A stretch of 64,000 nucleotides of DNA from positions 1-64,000 of the forward strand of contig JANQDY010000129.1 in the NCBI GenBank assembly GCA_028278625.1, given 5' to 3'. This document shows positions 10,301-18,080 of the stretch, piece by piece. Position 1 is the first letter of the stretch, and every line of letters starts with the position of its first letter. The position numbers and the translations under genes were made by a program. Under the pieces are notes generated by a model that saw nothing but the letters and a program-made list of their open reading frames with translations, was not told where the DNA came from and did not search any database. Origin of the DNA: Thermodesulfobacteriota bacterium. GTDB taxonomy: Bacteria > Desulfobacterota > DSM-4660 > Desulfatiglandales > Desulfatiglandaceae.

Positions 10301-10605
10301 TCGTGGTTAATGATGCCATCGTCATGATCGAAACCATGAACAAGCACAGGGACCGGGGCCTCTCCATCCGCCAGGCGGCCGCCAGGGGTGCCGCCGACCG
10401 TCTGAGACCCATCGTGAGCACCACCATCACCACCGTCGTGGGTCTCATACCCCTATCCCTTAGCAGTCCCATGTGGATGCCCCTTTGTAATGCCATTATT
10501 TTCGGATTGATTTCAGCGACCTTTATTTCCCAGCTTGTCATTCCCTGTCTTTACCTGCTATTGACCCCGGCAAAATCACGCAACTTGGCCCAGGAGGCGG
10601 CTTGA
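7378..10605 (+). CDS. RND-family efflux pump permease
   Basis: This 1075-residue inner-membrane proton antiporter has the RND layout: a first helix (FFFIRPIFAILLTFLLVASG), a large periplasmic loop, helices 2-6, a second helix and loop, and a final helix bundle. Motifs such as VVLFFLLSWREALVAGLSIPVTF and GLLVDVFILMMEGMHE in repeat one, and GIVVNDAIVMIETMNKHRDRG in repeat two, match the family. The GTG start at 7378 has GGGAGA upstream and overlaps the adaptor stop; ATG 7465 is an alternative with no clear ribosome site. Substrate is unknown. Confidence 0.9.
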   Translation: MSPEATPRETGTQDREEPFTGSNHRPSPLMRFFFIRPIFAILLTFLLVASGLMAYQSIVKEAAPDLAIPQAIVQTEWAGADPETIEKQITNQIEKKIKSMKGLKRVRSASFNSFSVIAVEFRPAANLMESMQILREKVKDAEPDLPKDAKKPKIEQVSVDDTPMLTIALFGKVDPIILGNAAKYLKDRLEKLPGVKKVDLGGRRKEVVQILLDPSRLVALGISPTTVRDKISNSNLDMPWDKIESDEIGATLRLYGRFRDVKDLAELPVSRLHAGRVVRLDEIGDVHRDLEREKSSVSVSWTGSPFEPSIDISVMKVPGMDTLKTIERIKSTLKEEFDGPEVPYGLDYSITSDQSEFIWEKLTDVFNNGWQAMLSVFVVLFFLLSWREALVAGLSIPVTFLGALSLISLLGYSLNEMVIIGMVIALGLLVDVFILMMEGMHEGIFTHDLSFEQSAVRTVKTYAMPAFAGQATTILAMVPLFGIGGIDGKFIRIIPVTAICCLVLSFIIALFVDIPLCRAVFGNIRKDSPKSRIDRLTEKASRHLCDWSLSATVRNKWTALGVVTITIALLILSLMGVGLLPSLLYPKADGRNLGITVELAPGTTLSRSKEIADILGETLRSKPYLQSVVKFVGQKSPLSRNSIAESLMPFKDSSYIGFSCIFTRLEHRDRMAFQYLDDLRGDLLKDLHAYPGSTLVFTPQTGGSTTEDPIQIQLSGDNMEILRQLSRQVQGALARIPGASDVRDNLGPSRLDVKLLPNREALDFHGIDQQDLAYQVRFAMTDDEIGKFPLQGTEDDLEIRMGIAWPSREGLPGGPTQIEEVGLIRPFNPDGKTVSLFSILKPVLGEAPLSITHQGGRRSVTVMSKTEHRTVNEILADLEPALETFKKDWPAGYNYHFGGEAESAAETYSSAGKMFFVAIFLVFALLALQFGSFVQPFIIMLSLPFAMIGTFGGFFLAWIPFSFPAMIGIISLVGIVVNDAIVMIETMNKHRDRGLSIRQAAARGAADRLRPIVSTTITTVVGLIPLSLSSPMWMPLCNAIIFGLISATFISQLVIPCLYLLLTPAKSRNLAQEAA

Positions 10606-10631
10606 AGGTGTTTTGAACAAAGGAGGCAGCA

Positions 10632-11396
10632 ATGATTAAGCTTTTCACGATTCGTTTCAAGTTCAGAACGCTGTTGATTTTCCTGTTCCTGCTATTTGTC
10701 ACGGACCCCATCCTCAAGGAGTTCGGCCGTTTCGGCTTGAGCCTTTTGGACATCCTGTTTACGGTAGCGCTGTTGACCGCGCTTTATTCCATCAGTGGCA
10801 ATCGTACCCTTCTCATCGTGGGCATTTCGTTGATTGCGCCGATCTTCTTTTTGGGTTGGACCGATTACGCGAGAACCAGCTTTTCCCTCGTTCTTGTGGC
10901 CTATGCTTTGGGCATCGTATTCTTCGGTTTTGTGGCCGCATCCATTCTGATCCACATCCTGTCGGAAAACGAGGTCACCATGGATCTCATCTACGGATCC
11001 GCATGTGTCTATTTCATGATTGCAATTGTCTGGTCCATCGGCTACGGATTCATCGAACTGCTAATGCCGGGCTCTTTCAAAATCAGCGGTGAGGTATTCA
11101 CCCGGGCCGACCATGTGGGACATTATGCCTTCCTGAACGACAACTTCTCCTATTACAGCTTTGTCACGCTCACGACTCTGGGCTATGGCGACATCGTTCC
11201 CATGTCGCCGGTAGCCAAATCCATATCCGCCCTTGAAGCGGTGTTCGGGCAGCTATACATTGCCCTTCTGGTGGCCCGCCTTGTGGGGCTTTACATCTCC
11301 CAATCCATGGAAGCGAAACACAAAAAAGAAAAAGCAGATCACCTTTGCGCCCCCCTGCTGGAAAAATGGGAGGCGAATGGATCGTCCAAGAAATGA
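10632..11396 (+). CDS. Two-pore-helix ion channel protein (potassium-channel filter)
   Basis: This 254-residue membrane protein has several hydrophobic segments followed by a pore region with the selectivity-filter sequence TLTTLGYGDIVPMSP, characteristic of K+ channels (Ion_trans_2 type), and a last helix before a short charged cytoplasmic tail. There is no obvious RCK or cyclic-nucleotide domain. GGAGG lies upstream of the ATG. It sits between an efflux pump and prmA with an ATGA overlap to prmA. Its physiological role is not evident from context. Confidence 0.82.
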   Translation: MIKLFTIRFKFRTLLIFLFLLFVTDPILKEFGRFGLSLLDILFTVALLTALYSISGNRTLLIVGISLIAPIFFLGWTDYARTSFSLVLVAYALGIVFFGFVAASILIHILSENEVTMDLIYGSACVYFMIAIVWSIGYGFIELLMPGSFKISGEVFTRADHVGHYAFLNDNFSYYSFVTLTTLGYGDIVPMSPVAKSISALEAVFGQLYIALLVARLVGLYISQSMEAKHKKEKADHLCAPLLEKWEANGSSKK

Positions 11397-12232
11397 CCTC
11401 CATTTTTTACAAACCCTACGAAAGTCTTCATATCTATCTGTTGAGCGGTACCCTCACCGAATCCGATGAATCGCAACTGGGAGACGGATTTATCGGAAAC
11501 TGGGTGGAGGAAAACAGCGCATTCCTGTTCTTTTCAGCACCCGCTGAAGAAGCGGTAACCCGGCTGGTTCAAAAACGCCGTGAACTGACCCTGGAAGATC
11601 GTTTTCATTTCACCTATGAAGATTGGCAGGGAGGGGGCTTTGAGGTGCTCAACATCGGCCCCTTTATGGTGATGCCGCCGTGGCTGGATCGACCGGCACC
11701 AAACGGGCAGATCAAGATCTTACTGGATCCGGGCGTGGTATTCGGCAACTGCCTTCATCCCACAACGCGAACGTGCCTTGAGGCCCTGTCGCTTTCTGCC
11801 GGCCAATCCCCTTTGGAATCGGTGCTGGACCTTGGGACGGGAACGGGCATTCTGGCCATTGCCGCGGTGCTTCTGGGCGCAAAGAAAGTTCTGGCGGTCG
11901 ACTTCAATCCCCTTTGCGTGAAAACCGCTCAAAAGAACTTTCAATTGAACGGGCTGGGGGGCCGGGCAAGGGCCGTGCAGGGAAAGGCGGAAGATTTTGC
12001 AGAGGAGACAACTGATCTGATCCTGGCAAACATTCAGTTTGAGGTCGTACGGGAGTTCCTGAACAAAAGCGTCTCCACACACCCTCGGAGGCTGATCATA
12101 TCGGGCCAGATGCGCAGCCAGTCAAGGGATCTCAAGATGCAGTTGAAAGACCTGAGATATGAAATCCTGCGGGAGTGGGACCATGACATGACGTGGTATA
12201 CCGTTTTTGCGGAGAGGCGCCCCAACCCCTGA
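11393..12232 (+). CDS. prmA: PrmA-like ribosomal protein L11 methyltransferase
   Basis: This 279-residue SAM-dependent methyltransferase resembles PrmA, which trimethylates ribosomal protein L11. The SAM motif I is VLDLGTGTGILAIAAVLLGA and a motif ILANIQFEVVREFL matches the NPP-like/NI region. The family substrate loop normally reads GTGxHPTT, but here it is GNCLHPTT, so substrate specificity may differ. The ATG at 11393 overlaps the channel stop (ATGA); the frame is open upstream to 11345. Confidence 0.75.
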   Translation: MTSIFYKPYESLHIYLLSGTLTESDESQLGDGFIGNWVEENSAFLFFSAPAEEAVTRLVQKRRELTLEDRFHFTYEDWQGGGFEVLNIGPFMVMPPWLDRPAPNGQIKILLDPGVVFGNCLHPTTRTCLEALSLSAGQSPLESVLDLGTGTGILAIAAVLLGAKKVLAVDFNPLCVKTAQKNFQLNGLGGRARAVQGKAEDFAEETTDLILANIQFEVVREFLNKSVSTHPRRLIISGQMRSQSRDLKMQLKDLRYEILREWDHDMTWYTVFAERRPNP

Positions 12233-12274
12233 TCATCTCAGGGCGAGTGGGGTGTGGACCACGGTGAGCGGCAG

Positions 12275-12679
12275 TCAGTTCAAACGCTCCAGAGAGATTC
12301 TCAGGGGAATCACGTGAAGTTGTCTGGACAATTCCCTGGTGGCCCCCAGTTCCCATCCACTGCACCGGTATTTTCCGTTGAGCCGCTTTCCGATCTCTTC
12401 CACCACGCCGTTCACATTGATCACCGGATGCCGCTTGAAAACCTGGGGCAGCCCGTAGGTCAGGTTGCAGGCCAGGCATTTCCCCGGACGCTCGCGCAGT
12501 TCAAATTCAAAATGGAGCGTGTTTTTGTGAAGCGCTTTGTAGGACAATCCGATGTCAAAAGCTCCCTCGTCAGCATCCCCGAAAAGGGATTCAAAAAACA
12601 TATTGTCCCGTCCCTCCGGAAAAAGCAATTCAAGGTCTTCCCGAGTAAAAAGATGTTTCAATTCATCATTTTCAGCCAT
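12275..12679 (-). CDS. Conserved hypothetical protein of anaerobic deltaproteobacterial type
   Basis: This 134-residue soluble protein contains a cysteine pair in RPGKCLACNLTYGLP and ends without any transmembrane segment. Similar proteins occur in Desulfovibrio-type genomes, where I recall the misleading label pancreas/duodenum homeobox protein; its function is unknown. The ATG at 12679 is chosen over an upstream TTG (12691) because GGGGG lies five bases before it. It is convergent with the prmA-like gene. Confidence 0.7.
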   Translation of the reverse strand: MAENDELKHLFTREDLELLFPEGRDNMFFESLFGDADEGAFDIGLSYKALHKNTLHFEFELRERPGKCLACNLTYGLPQVFKRHPVINVNGVVEEIGKRLNGKYRCSGWELGATRELSRQLHVIPLRISLERLN

Positions 12680-12731
12680 AAAAGCCCCCAACCATCAGAG
12701 AAACCACTAAAAAACCCGAGTAATCTACCAC

Positions 12732-12770
12732 AAAAAGGGCTCGATTAAAACCAAAAAAGGAGCCCTTTTT
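12732..12770. terminator. Bidirectional intrinsic terminator-like hairpin
   Basis: AAAAAGGGCTC at 12732-12742 and GAGCCCTTTTT at 12760-12770 are perfect 11-base complements with a 17-base loop, and the plus strand continues GTCTTTT. The A/T arms make it usable in both directions. It lies in the 240-base gap between the minus-strand hypothetical and the plus-strand thioesterase, so it would stop plus-strand transcripts that read through from prmA antisense to the hypothetical gene. Confidence 0.7.
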
Positions 12771-12919
12771 GTCTTTTGCCCCGGGAGTCCTCCGGTCAGG
12801 ATCCAATGAATTGTTGACTTCTTAAGTTGTTGGACGATAAAAGGAGACCGATTAATCCTGAAATCGATACCCTAAAAGGGTATCCAATTGCGTAACCACG
12901 GTTTAAGGAAAAATGATAT

Positions 12920-13414
12920 ATGAACACCAACGATAAGCAAATCCCCATTCCGAAACTTCAGGGGCACCGCTGTTTTGCATGCGGGACCGACAATCCCATC
13001 GGACTGAACATGCGGTTTTACCAAACGGGAGACATGGTCTGTTCGGACATTACATTGAACAGAAACCACGAAGGGTGGGAAAACATGGCCCATGGCGGCA
13101 TCATTTCCACGTTGCTCGATGAGGTGATGTCCTGGACGGTGCTCTATTTCAAGCGCGCTTTCATGGTTACCCGAAAGATGGACGTCAAGTACATCAGACC
13201 GGTTCCCCTGGACGCACCACTCACCGCGCGCGGAAAGATCCTGAATGAAACGGACAATTCCAGAATTGACATCAGGGGCGAAATCTTGGACGCCCAAAAG
13301 AAACTTCTCGTCAGAAGCCGCGCCGAGTTCATCCTGCTGGCCGAAGAGCAGCTCACCACCGTTCCGGAAACCCATAAGCAAGAAATGCTGGATTTGTTTT
13401 CCCAATTCAAGTGA
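12920..13414 (+). CDS. PaaI-type hotdog-fold acyl-CoA thioesterase
   Basis: This 164-residue protein has the hotdog thioesterase signature AHGGIISTLLDEVMSWTV, where the conserved HGG and the acidic Asp/Glu form the active site region. An N-terminal HRCFACGTDNPIGLNMRF segment is common in this subgroup. The predicted reaction is hydrolysis of an acyl-CoA or aryl-CoA ester. It is followed 39 bases later by the DUF362 gene and may be co-transcribed. The adjacent aromatic-acyl-CoA island suggests, but does not prove, an aryl-CoA substrate. Confidence 0.8.
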   Translation: MNTNDKQIPIPKLQGHRCFACGTDNPIGLNMRFYQTGDMVCSDITLNRNHEGWENMAHGGIISTLLDEVMSWTVLYFKRAFMVTRKMDVKYIRPVPLDAPLTARGKILNETDNSRIDIRGEILDAQKKLLVRSRAEFILLAEEQLTTVPETHKQEMLDLFSQFK

Positions 13415-13453
13415 TCCCTTCATCAGACTATCCAAATAGGAGGATTTTCCGTC

Positions 13454-14794
13454 ATGTCTTTGGATTCACACAAAAATGCCGTCTCCATTGTCCGTTTTCA
13501 AAAGCCCTACGACTCAGTGAGAAAGGCGGTTGATCTCTGTGGGGGGCTGGATCATCTGCCGCCAAATGCCACTGTGTTCATCAAACCCAACATCGTTTCC
13601 TGGAGCCGTTTTGGCCCTTTTCCGGTCTACGGTTTTATCACAACCTCCCGAGTGGTTGAAGATATGGTGGTGATCCTGAAAGAGCGGGGTGTCGAGAAGA
13701 TAAACATCGGTGAGGGACTCGTTCTTATTGACCCGAGGGACAGGGAAACACCGGCCCATGCTTTTGAAACCTTGGGCTACAACACCATGAAAAAGAAGTA
13801 CGGTGTCAATGTGGTGCATCTGTTTGATCGACCTTTTGAAAAAGTCGTATTTCGAGATGGCACGAGCCTTAATTTAAGCACGGACTTTCTAAATGCCGAT
13901 TTTGTGGTCAACATTCCCGTGCTCAAAACCCACGCACAGACGGTTGTGAGTTTGGGGATCAAAAATTTAAAGGGGACATTGGACATCAATTCCCGAAAAA
14001 AATGTCACAGTGCGGACCCCGAAAAAGACCTGCACTACATGATCGCCAGATTTCAAGAGATCTTACCTGCCGGTTTTACCCTTATTGATGGCATTTTTTC
14101 CAACGAACGGGGTCCCGGATTTGATGGAAAAATAAGACGGGAAAACCTGCTCATCGGCTCACGCGATGTCATCGCGGCCGACAAGGTGGGAACAAAAGTG
14201 CTCGGTTATGATCCTTCAGACGTCCCTTATCTGGCTCAGGTGGCCCATGAGGCAGGGAGACCCACTGATCTTTCGGACACAACCGTTGTGGGAAAGGGAA
14301 TTGAAGAGGTGTCATCAAAGCGCAATTACAGTTTTCCGTATACCCCGGATGAATCCCAAGCCCTTCCCATTCACATGAAGCGGATGGGAATTCAGGGATT
14401 AAGCTATCGAAAATATGATCTTTCCATGTGCACCTATTGTTCAATGCTAAATGCCATGATTCTAACGGCCATTGCCCAGTCGTGGAAAGGGGAGCCTTGG
14501 GACGACGTGGAAGTGCTCACCGGAAAAATCATGAAACCCACGCCGGGAAAGAAGAAAACCGTCCTTATCGGAAAATGCATTTACCAAGCCAACAAGAACA
14601 ACACGGAAATCAACGAAATGTTTGCCGTGAAAAGCTGCCCCCCTTCCACGGCACAGATTGTGGAGGCGTTTCAAAATGCGGGCGTTCCCGTCAAACCGGA
14701 CATTTTTGAAGGCAAAAAACACTTTCCATCGTTCTTTATGAAGAAATATGAAGACAAACCTGAATTTGACACGGCTCTTTTCAGGGTAAAATAA
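13454..14794 (+). CDS. DUF362 domain-containing protein
   Basis: This 446-residue protein matches the DUF362 family: an N-terminal VFIKPNIV segment, then VNIPVLKTHAQTVVSLGIKNLKG in the middle, both typical. The C-terminal part has CTYCSM and two further cysteines (GKCIYQ, KSCPPS), which could bind a metal or iron-sulfur cluster. DUF362 proteins are common in anaerobes and are mostly uncharacterised. TAGGAGGA upstream supports the start at 13454. Confidence 0.8.
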   Translation: MSLDSHKNAVSIVRFQKPYDSVRKAVDLCGGLDHLPPNATVFIKPNIVSWSRFGPFPVYGFITTSRVVEDMVVILKERGVEKINIGEGLVLIDPRDRETPAHAFETLGYNTMKKKYGVNVVHLFDRPFEKVVFRDGTSLNLSTDFLNADFVVNIPVLKTHAQTVVSLGIKNLKGTLDINSRKKCHSADPEKDLHYMIARFQEILPAGFTLIDGIFSNERGPGFDGKIRRENLLIGSRDVIAADKVGTKVLGYDPSDVPYLAQVAHEAGRPTDLSDTTVVGKGIEEVSSKRNYSFPYTPDESQALPIHMKRMGIQGLSYRKYDLSMCTYCSMLNAMILTAIAQSWKGEPWDDVEVLTGKIMKPTPGKKKTVLIGKCIYQANKNNTEINEMFAVKSCPPSTAQIVEAFQNAGVPVKPDIFEGKKHFPSFFMKKYEDKPEFDTALFRVK

Positions 14795-14825
14795 AGGGTT
14801 CCGAGGCAAGTGAATTACATTTTTT

Positions 14826-15215
14826 CTAACGGAGTTTTGCAATAACGCGAATTTCCGCCCGTGCGCCCGGTATGAACAGCTCATTTGTGCCGATGGCCGT
14901 CCATGCGGGCCAAGGCTCGCTTAATACTTCGTCACGCACTTTCATGAACGCTTTGATGTTTTCGCGCAAATTGACGTGATAGCTTGTATATTCAATAATG
15001 TCTTCAAAACCGAGCCCCGCTTCTTTCAGCACTTCCCCAATTGAACCCCATGCATTTCGAAATTCATCTTCCGCCTTCTCCGGGATGGAATGGTCGGGAC
15101 TTGTCCCGATCTGCCCGGAGCACACGAGAAGATCCCCGCTTTTTACCGCCGGCGCAAAATGAAAACGCTGATACGCCGATTTTCCCGATTCAGGCACTAC
15201 CACGTCGATACTCAT
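14826..15215 (-). CDS. ridA: RidA/YjgF-family protein
   Basis: This 129-residue protein matches the RidA/YjgF/UK114 family, with the typical GDLLVCSGQIG segment and the C-terminal GARAEIRVIAKL. Canonical members deaminate reactive enamine/imine intermediates using a conserved Arg, and an Arg is present in the C-terminal segment. It is the last gene on the minus strand of the catabolic island, 75 bases after the dehydratase-like gene, and may detoxify an intermediate or act as an unrelated hydrolase. Confidence 0.82.
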   Translation of the reverse strand: MSIDVVVPESGKSAYQRFHFAPAVKSGDLLVCSGQIGTSPDHSIPEKAEDEFRNAWGSIGEVLKEAGLGFEDIIEYTSYHVNLRENIKAFMKVRDEVLSEPWPAWTAIGTNELFIPGARAEIRVIAKLR

Positions 15216-15290
15216 TTTGGTTCTCCTTGAAATGACGTTAGAGAGTTCTTGTAAACGTTAAATTTTTATCCTTTCACCAGGTCTTGAGCC

Positions 15291-16742
15291 TTACTTCCTT
15301 TTGATTTCTTTTTGCGGAATACCGGCCAGGTGACGAGCGATGTTCTTCTTCTCCTCCAGCGGATAGGTGCCCAAGATGGCGATATCCTCCATGATTGGTG
15401 AACCACCGCCGTGAACGCCTGCAATCTGCATGTTGCTGGTGAGCGGCCCGGCGATCAGATCCTGGCAGAGGCGGAAAGCGCGGTGCACCGTTTCCGGATC
15501 CACGTCCGCGCGGCGCGCGAAGTATTTGTCCAGGTAGGGGCGCCAGCGCTGGTCGGCGTATTCCTCCTCGTAGGGCATGGTTTGCGGCTGGCCGCCGGAG
15601 ATGTCGCAGAGGATATCGTACTCATGGTAGATGTTGACGCCGGCGTGCTTGCGGCCCACGTTGCAGTAGACGATGTCCGGGATCTGGGTGCCGGAAACGG
15701 CCTTCTTTGAGGAGTGGGCCGCGGCAATGCCAGCGGCAAAGACCAATTCGGCCACCGAAATCATCTCGGCGATTTTGTGGCGGTAGTGCTGCTGTCTCTC
15801 AATGCCGCTGATCTCGGCGATCAGGGCGGTGGTGCCCATCAGCAGATCGGTGTAGGCCGGTTTGCATCCGGTGTAGCTGTGCCGGTGATAGAGCGCGAAG
15901 AGCAGGGCGGCCCGTCCACCCAGTTGGGGTTCTTCATCCAGGAAAACGCGGTCCCAGGGGACCAAAACATCGTCAAAGATGGTCACGCTGTGGGCGATGC
16001 CGTGTTTCTCGACCTCGGCGGGGAACGCCTTGCGCCGCGTCGGATTGGCGGCCTCAATGAGCATGTGAATGCCCTTTGTATCGGCTGGTATGGAGAAACA
16101 GGCGGACCAGTCCCCTTCTTCCTTGGTCAGGGAGCGGCAGGGGGTCACGATCAGTTCGTCACAGTAGGGGCCCACGGTGGTATGCACCTTGCAGCCGCGC
16201 ACCACAATACCTTTGGCGTTACGCTCCACGACGCGCAAATACATGTCCGGGTCGGCCTGCTGGTGGGGACGCAGGACCCGGTCGCCCTTCACGTCGGTCT
16301 GGGCCGCGGCACCGACCATGTCCTTCTCCTGGAAATCCTTCATGAAGGCCATGAAGCGGTCATGGTATTCGGTCTTGCCGCCGTTCTTGTCGTCGGCCTC
16401 CTTGGTCACGATGGAAAGCGCATTGCACATGTCGATCCCCATACACCGTTGGATACAGGCCCCGCTCATGCGTGAGAGCACACGCGTCATCAACTGCTTT
16501 TTCAGCAGGTCGTCAACGCTTTGGTGGATGTTGGTAAAACGGTTGATCAATTTACCGGTGATGTGGGACTCGGTAACGAGCAGATCTTTGTATTTGGGGT
16601 CGTCGACCAGATCATAGGTCATGAGGATGTCTTTCATGGAAGTGAGCATGCGCGGATCATCCCGCTGCAGCAGTTCGCCATGCATGTAGCAGTTGGGTCT
16701 GAGGGACTTCATCCGCTCAATGAATTCTTGTGAAGTGATCAC
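15291..16742 (-). CDS. 4-hydroxybutyryl-CoA dehydratase-like enzyme with complete [4Fe-4S] ligands
   Basis: This 483-residue protein belongs to the 4-hydroxyphenylacetate 3-hydroxylase/4-hydroxybutyryl-CoA dehydratase flavoprotein family. In AbfD the cluster is bound by two Cys four apart, then a His and a Cys seven apart. All four are present here: Cys96 and Cys100 in GACIQRCMG, His286 and Cys293 in YHRHSYTGC. This supports a radical-type FAD/[4Fe-4S] dehydratase or isomerase rather than an O2-dependent hydroxylase, consistent with an anaerobe. The acyl-CoA substrate is unknown. Compare the paralog at 39238-40743, which lacks the ligands. Confidence 0.85.
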   Translation of the reverse strand: MITSQEFIERMKSLRPNCYMHGELLQRDDPRMLTSMKDILMTYDLVDDPKYKDLLVTESHITGKLINRFTNIHQSVDDLLKKQLMTRVLSRMSGACIQRCMGIDMCNALSIVTKEADDKNGGKTEYHDRFMAFMKDFQEKDMVGAAAQTDVKGDRVLRPHQQADPDMYLRVVERNAKGIVVRGCKVHTTVGPYCDELIVTPCRSLTKEEGDWSACFSIPADTKGIHMLIEAANPTRRKAFPAEVEKHGIAHSVTIFDDVLVPWDRVFLDEEPQLGGRAALLFALYHRHSYTGCKPAYTDLLMGTTALIAEISGIERQQHYRHKIAEMISVAELVFAAGIAAAHSSKKAVSGTQIPDIVYCNVGRKHAGVNIYHEYDILCDISGGQPQTMPYEEEYADQRWRPYLDKYFARRADVDPETVHRAFRLCQDLIAGPLTSNMQIAGVHGGGSPIMEDIAILGTYPLEEKKNIARHLAGIPQKEIKRK

Positions 16743-16820
16743 TTTTATACCCTCCCTGTTTTCTATTTCTTATATTAACTTCAAAACCATGATCTTGTTG
16801 TTATAACATCAATGCGCCAC

Positions 16821-18038
16821 TCATCTATTCATCATTTCATCAAGGGCATCGCACACGGCAATGGTGAAAGCAGGATCTTCCATCCAGGCGTCTATCTCTC
16901 TCACCTCGATTGCCGGTTTGAGTTCCCGCTTCAATACATTGACGAATGCTTGATTCGCTTCCGGATCATCAAGGGGCCTGCCCGGACCGTCAAGACGTGA
17001 CCACCCTTTTAAAGGGATTAAGAAACGGACAGGTCCTTTTGATTGATTCAGCTTTCCGGCAAGCACCTTTGCGGCCCGGGTCAATTCTTCAGCGTTCGAC
17101 CTCAAAAGCACCCTGAGCTTATCGGGCCTGTAACTTTTCCGTGTTTTGTATTCAGGGGTATAGGCGGATCGACGCGGGGTGATACACTCCAATCCGGCAG
17201 GTCCGAAAACCTGTGGAAGACCTCTTTTCCCTGCTGCCTCAAACCGGGTGGGTGAAGCGATAAGCGTACCGCCTTCGATGAACCCATCCATGATATTTCC
17301 AGGAGAAAGGTCTATGACGGCATCAAATAGACCTCTTTCTATAAATTCCTCCATTGCGGTGTCACTAACGCCCGTCGCCATGAAATTGACCGTCTGGTAA
17401 CCGCTGTTTTCCAGCATTGTCTTGAGGCGATTCATGGTCTCCGCGCTGATCATCAGTTCACAGACGGCGACTTTCGGTTTGCCGTCACTGTCCGGAACCC
17501 TGTGATCCGTATCAACCATCCCACATATCGCGGCGGCCGCCTGTTTAAATAACAGACGAAGCACATCATTCATGCCGATAATATCCACAACCGTATGCAT
17601 CATTGTGATATCGGAGTGGCCGAAAGACCTTGCCCCAAACCCACGAAGTCCTGCATTGGCGGAAACCATGAATTTTGGCACGCCAAATGGGAGGGACTTC
17701 ATTATATTCGTACCCATTAATGTCCCGCCCGCACCTCCGATGGAGATGACGCCGTCCAGCTCGCCGCTGTCATAGAGTTCACTTAGTTTCTTGATGGCGC
17801 CGTCCGTTACGATTTTGTTGATTTTCGGCCGATCCGGATTACCCCAGATATGATCAATATGTCCTCCGCCGAGGCGGGCGATCTCCTCCGCCGATATATC
17901 CGGGGTGGCCGTTGGCTTGCGACCGACGCTGATATCTAAAACGAGACCCCGACAGCCCCTGGCCTCAATCTCTTCCTTAACGAAGAATACCGCCTCTGAT
18001 TTCGTGTCCAGAGTGCCGATGATGACGATTTTTCTCAA
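16821..18038 (-). CDS. Tm-1-like ATP-binding protein (UPF0261 family)
   Basis: This 405-residue protein matches the UPF0261/Tm-1-like family, named after the N-terminal ATP-binding domain of tomato Tm-1. The N-terminal GTLDTKSEAVFFVKEEI and internal GISIGGAGGTLMGTNIMKSLP-type glycine-rich segments (about residues 95-120) are characteristic. Two domains can be seen, with a break near residue 180. Bacterial members often sit in catabolic operons but the reaction is not established. It lies 42 bases downstream of the ATP-grasp/response-regulator gene and is likely in the same transcript. Confidence 0.82.
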   Translation of the reverse strand: MRKIVIIGTLDTKSEAVFFVKEEIEARGCRGLVLDISVGRKPTATPDISAEEIARLGGGHIDHIWGNPDRPKINKIVTDGAIKKLSELYDSGELDGVISIGGAGGTLMGTNIMKSLPFGVPKFMVSANAGLRGFGARSFGHSDITMMHTVVDIIGMNDVLRLLFKQAAAAICGMVDTDHRVPDSDGKPKVAVCELMISAETMNRLKTMLENSGYQTVNFMATGVSDTAMEEFIERGLFDAVIDLSPGNIMDGFIEGGTLIASPTRFEAAGKRGLPQVFGPAGLECITPRRSAYTPEYKTRKSYRPDKLRVLLRSNAEELTRAAKVLAGKLNQSKGPVRFLIPLKGWSRLDGPGRPLDDPEANQAFVNVLKRELKPAIEVREIDAWMEDPAFTIAVCDALDEMMNR

Positions 18039-18080
18039 CGCCGCCTCCTGGTGATGGTCGGTTTTCGAGGGTTCTATCGA

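Noticed and set aside
15714..16475. 253-codon plus-strand frame inside the dehydratase-like gene
   Set aside because: It is antisense to a gene with complete active-site ligands, and its His/Gly-rich composition is typical of a shadow frame.
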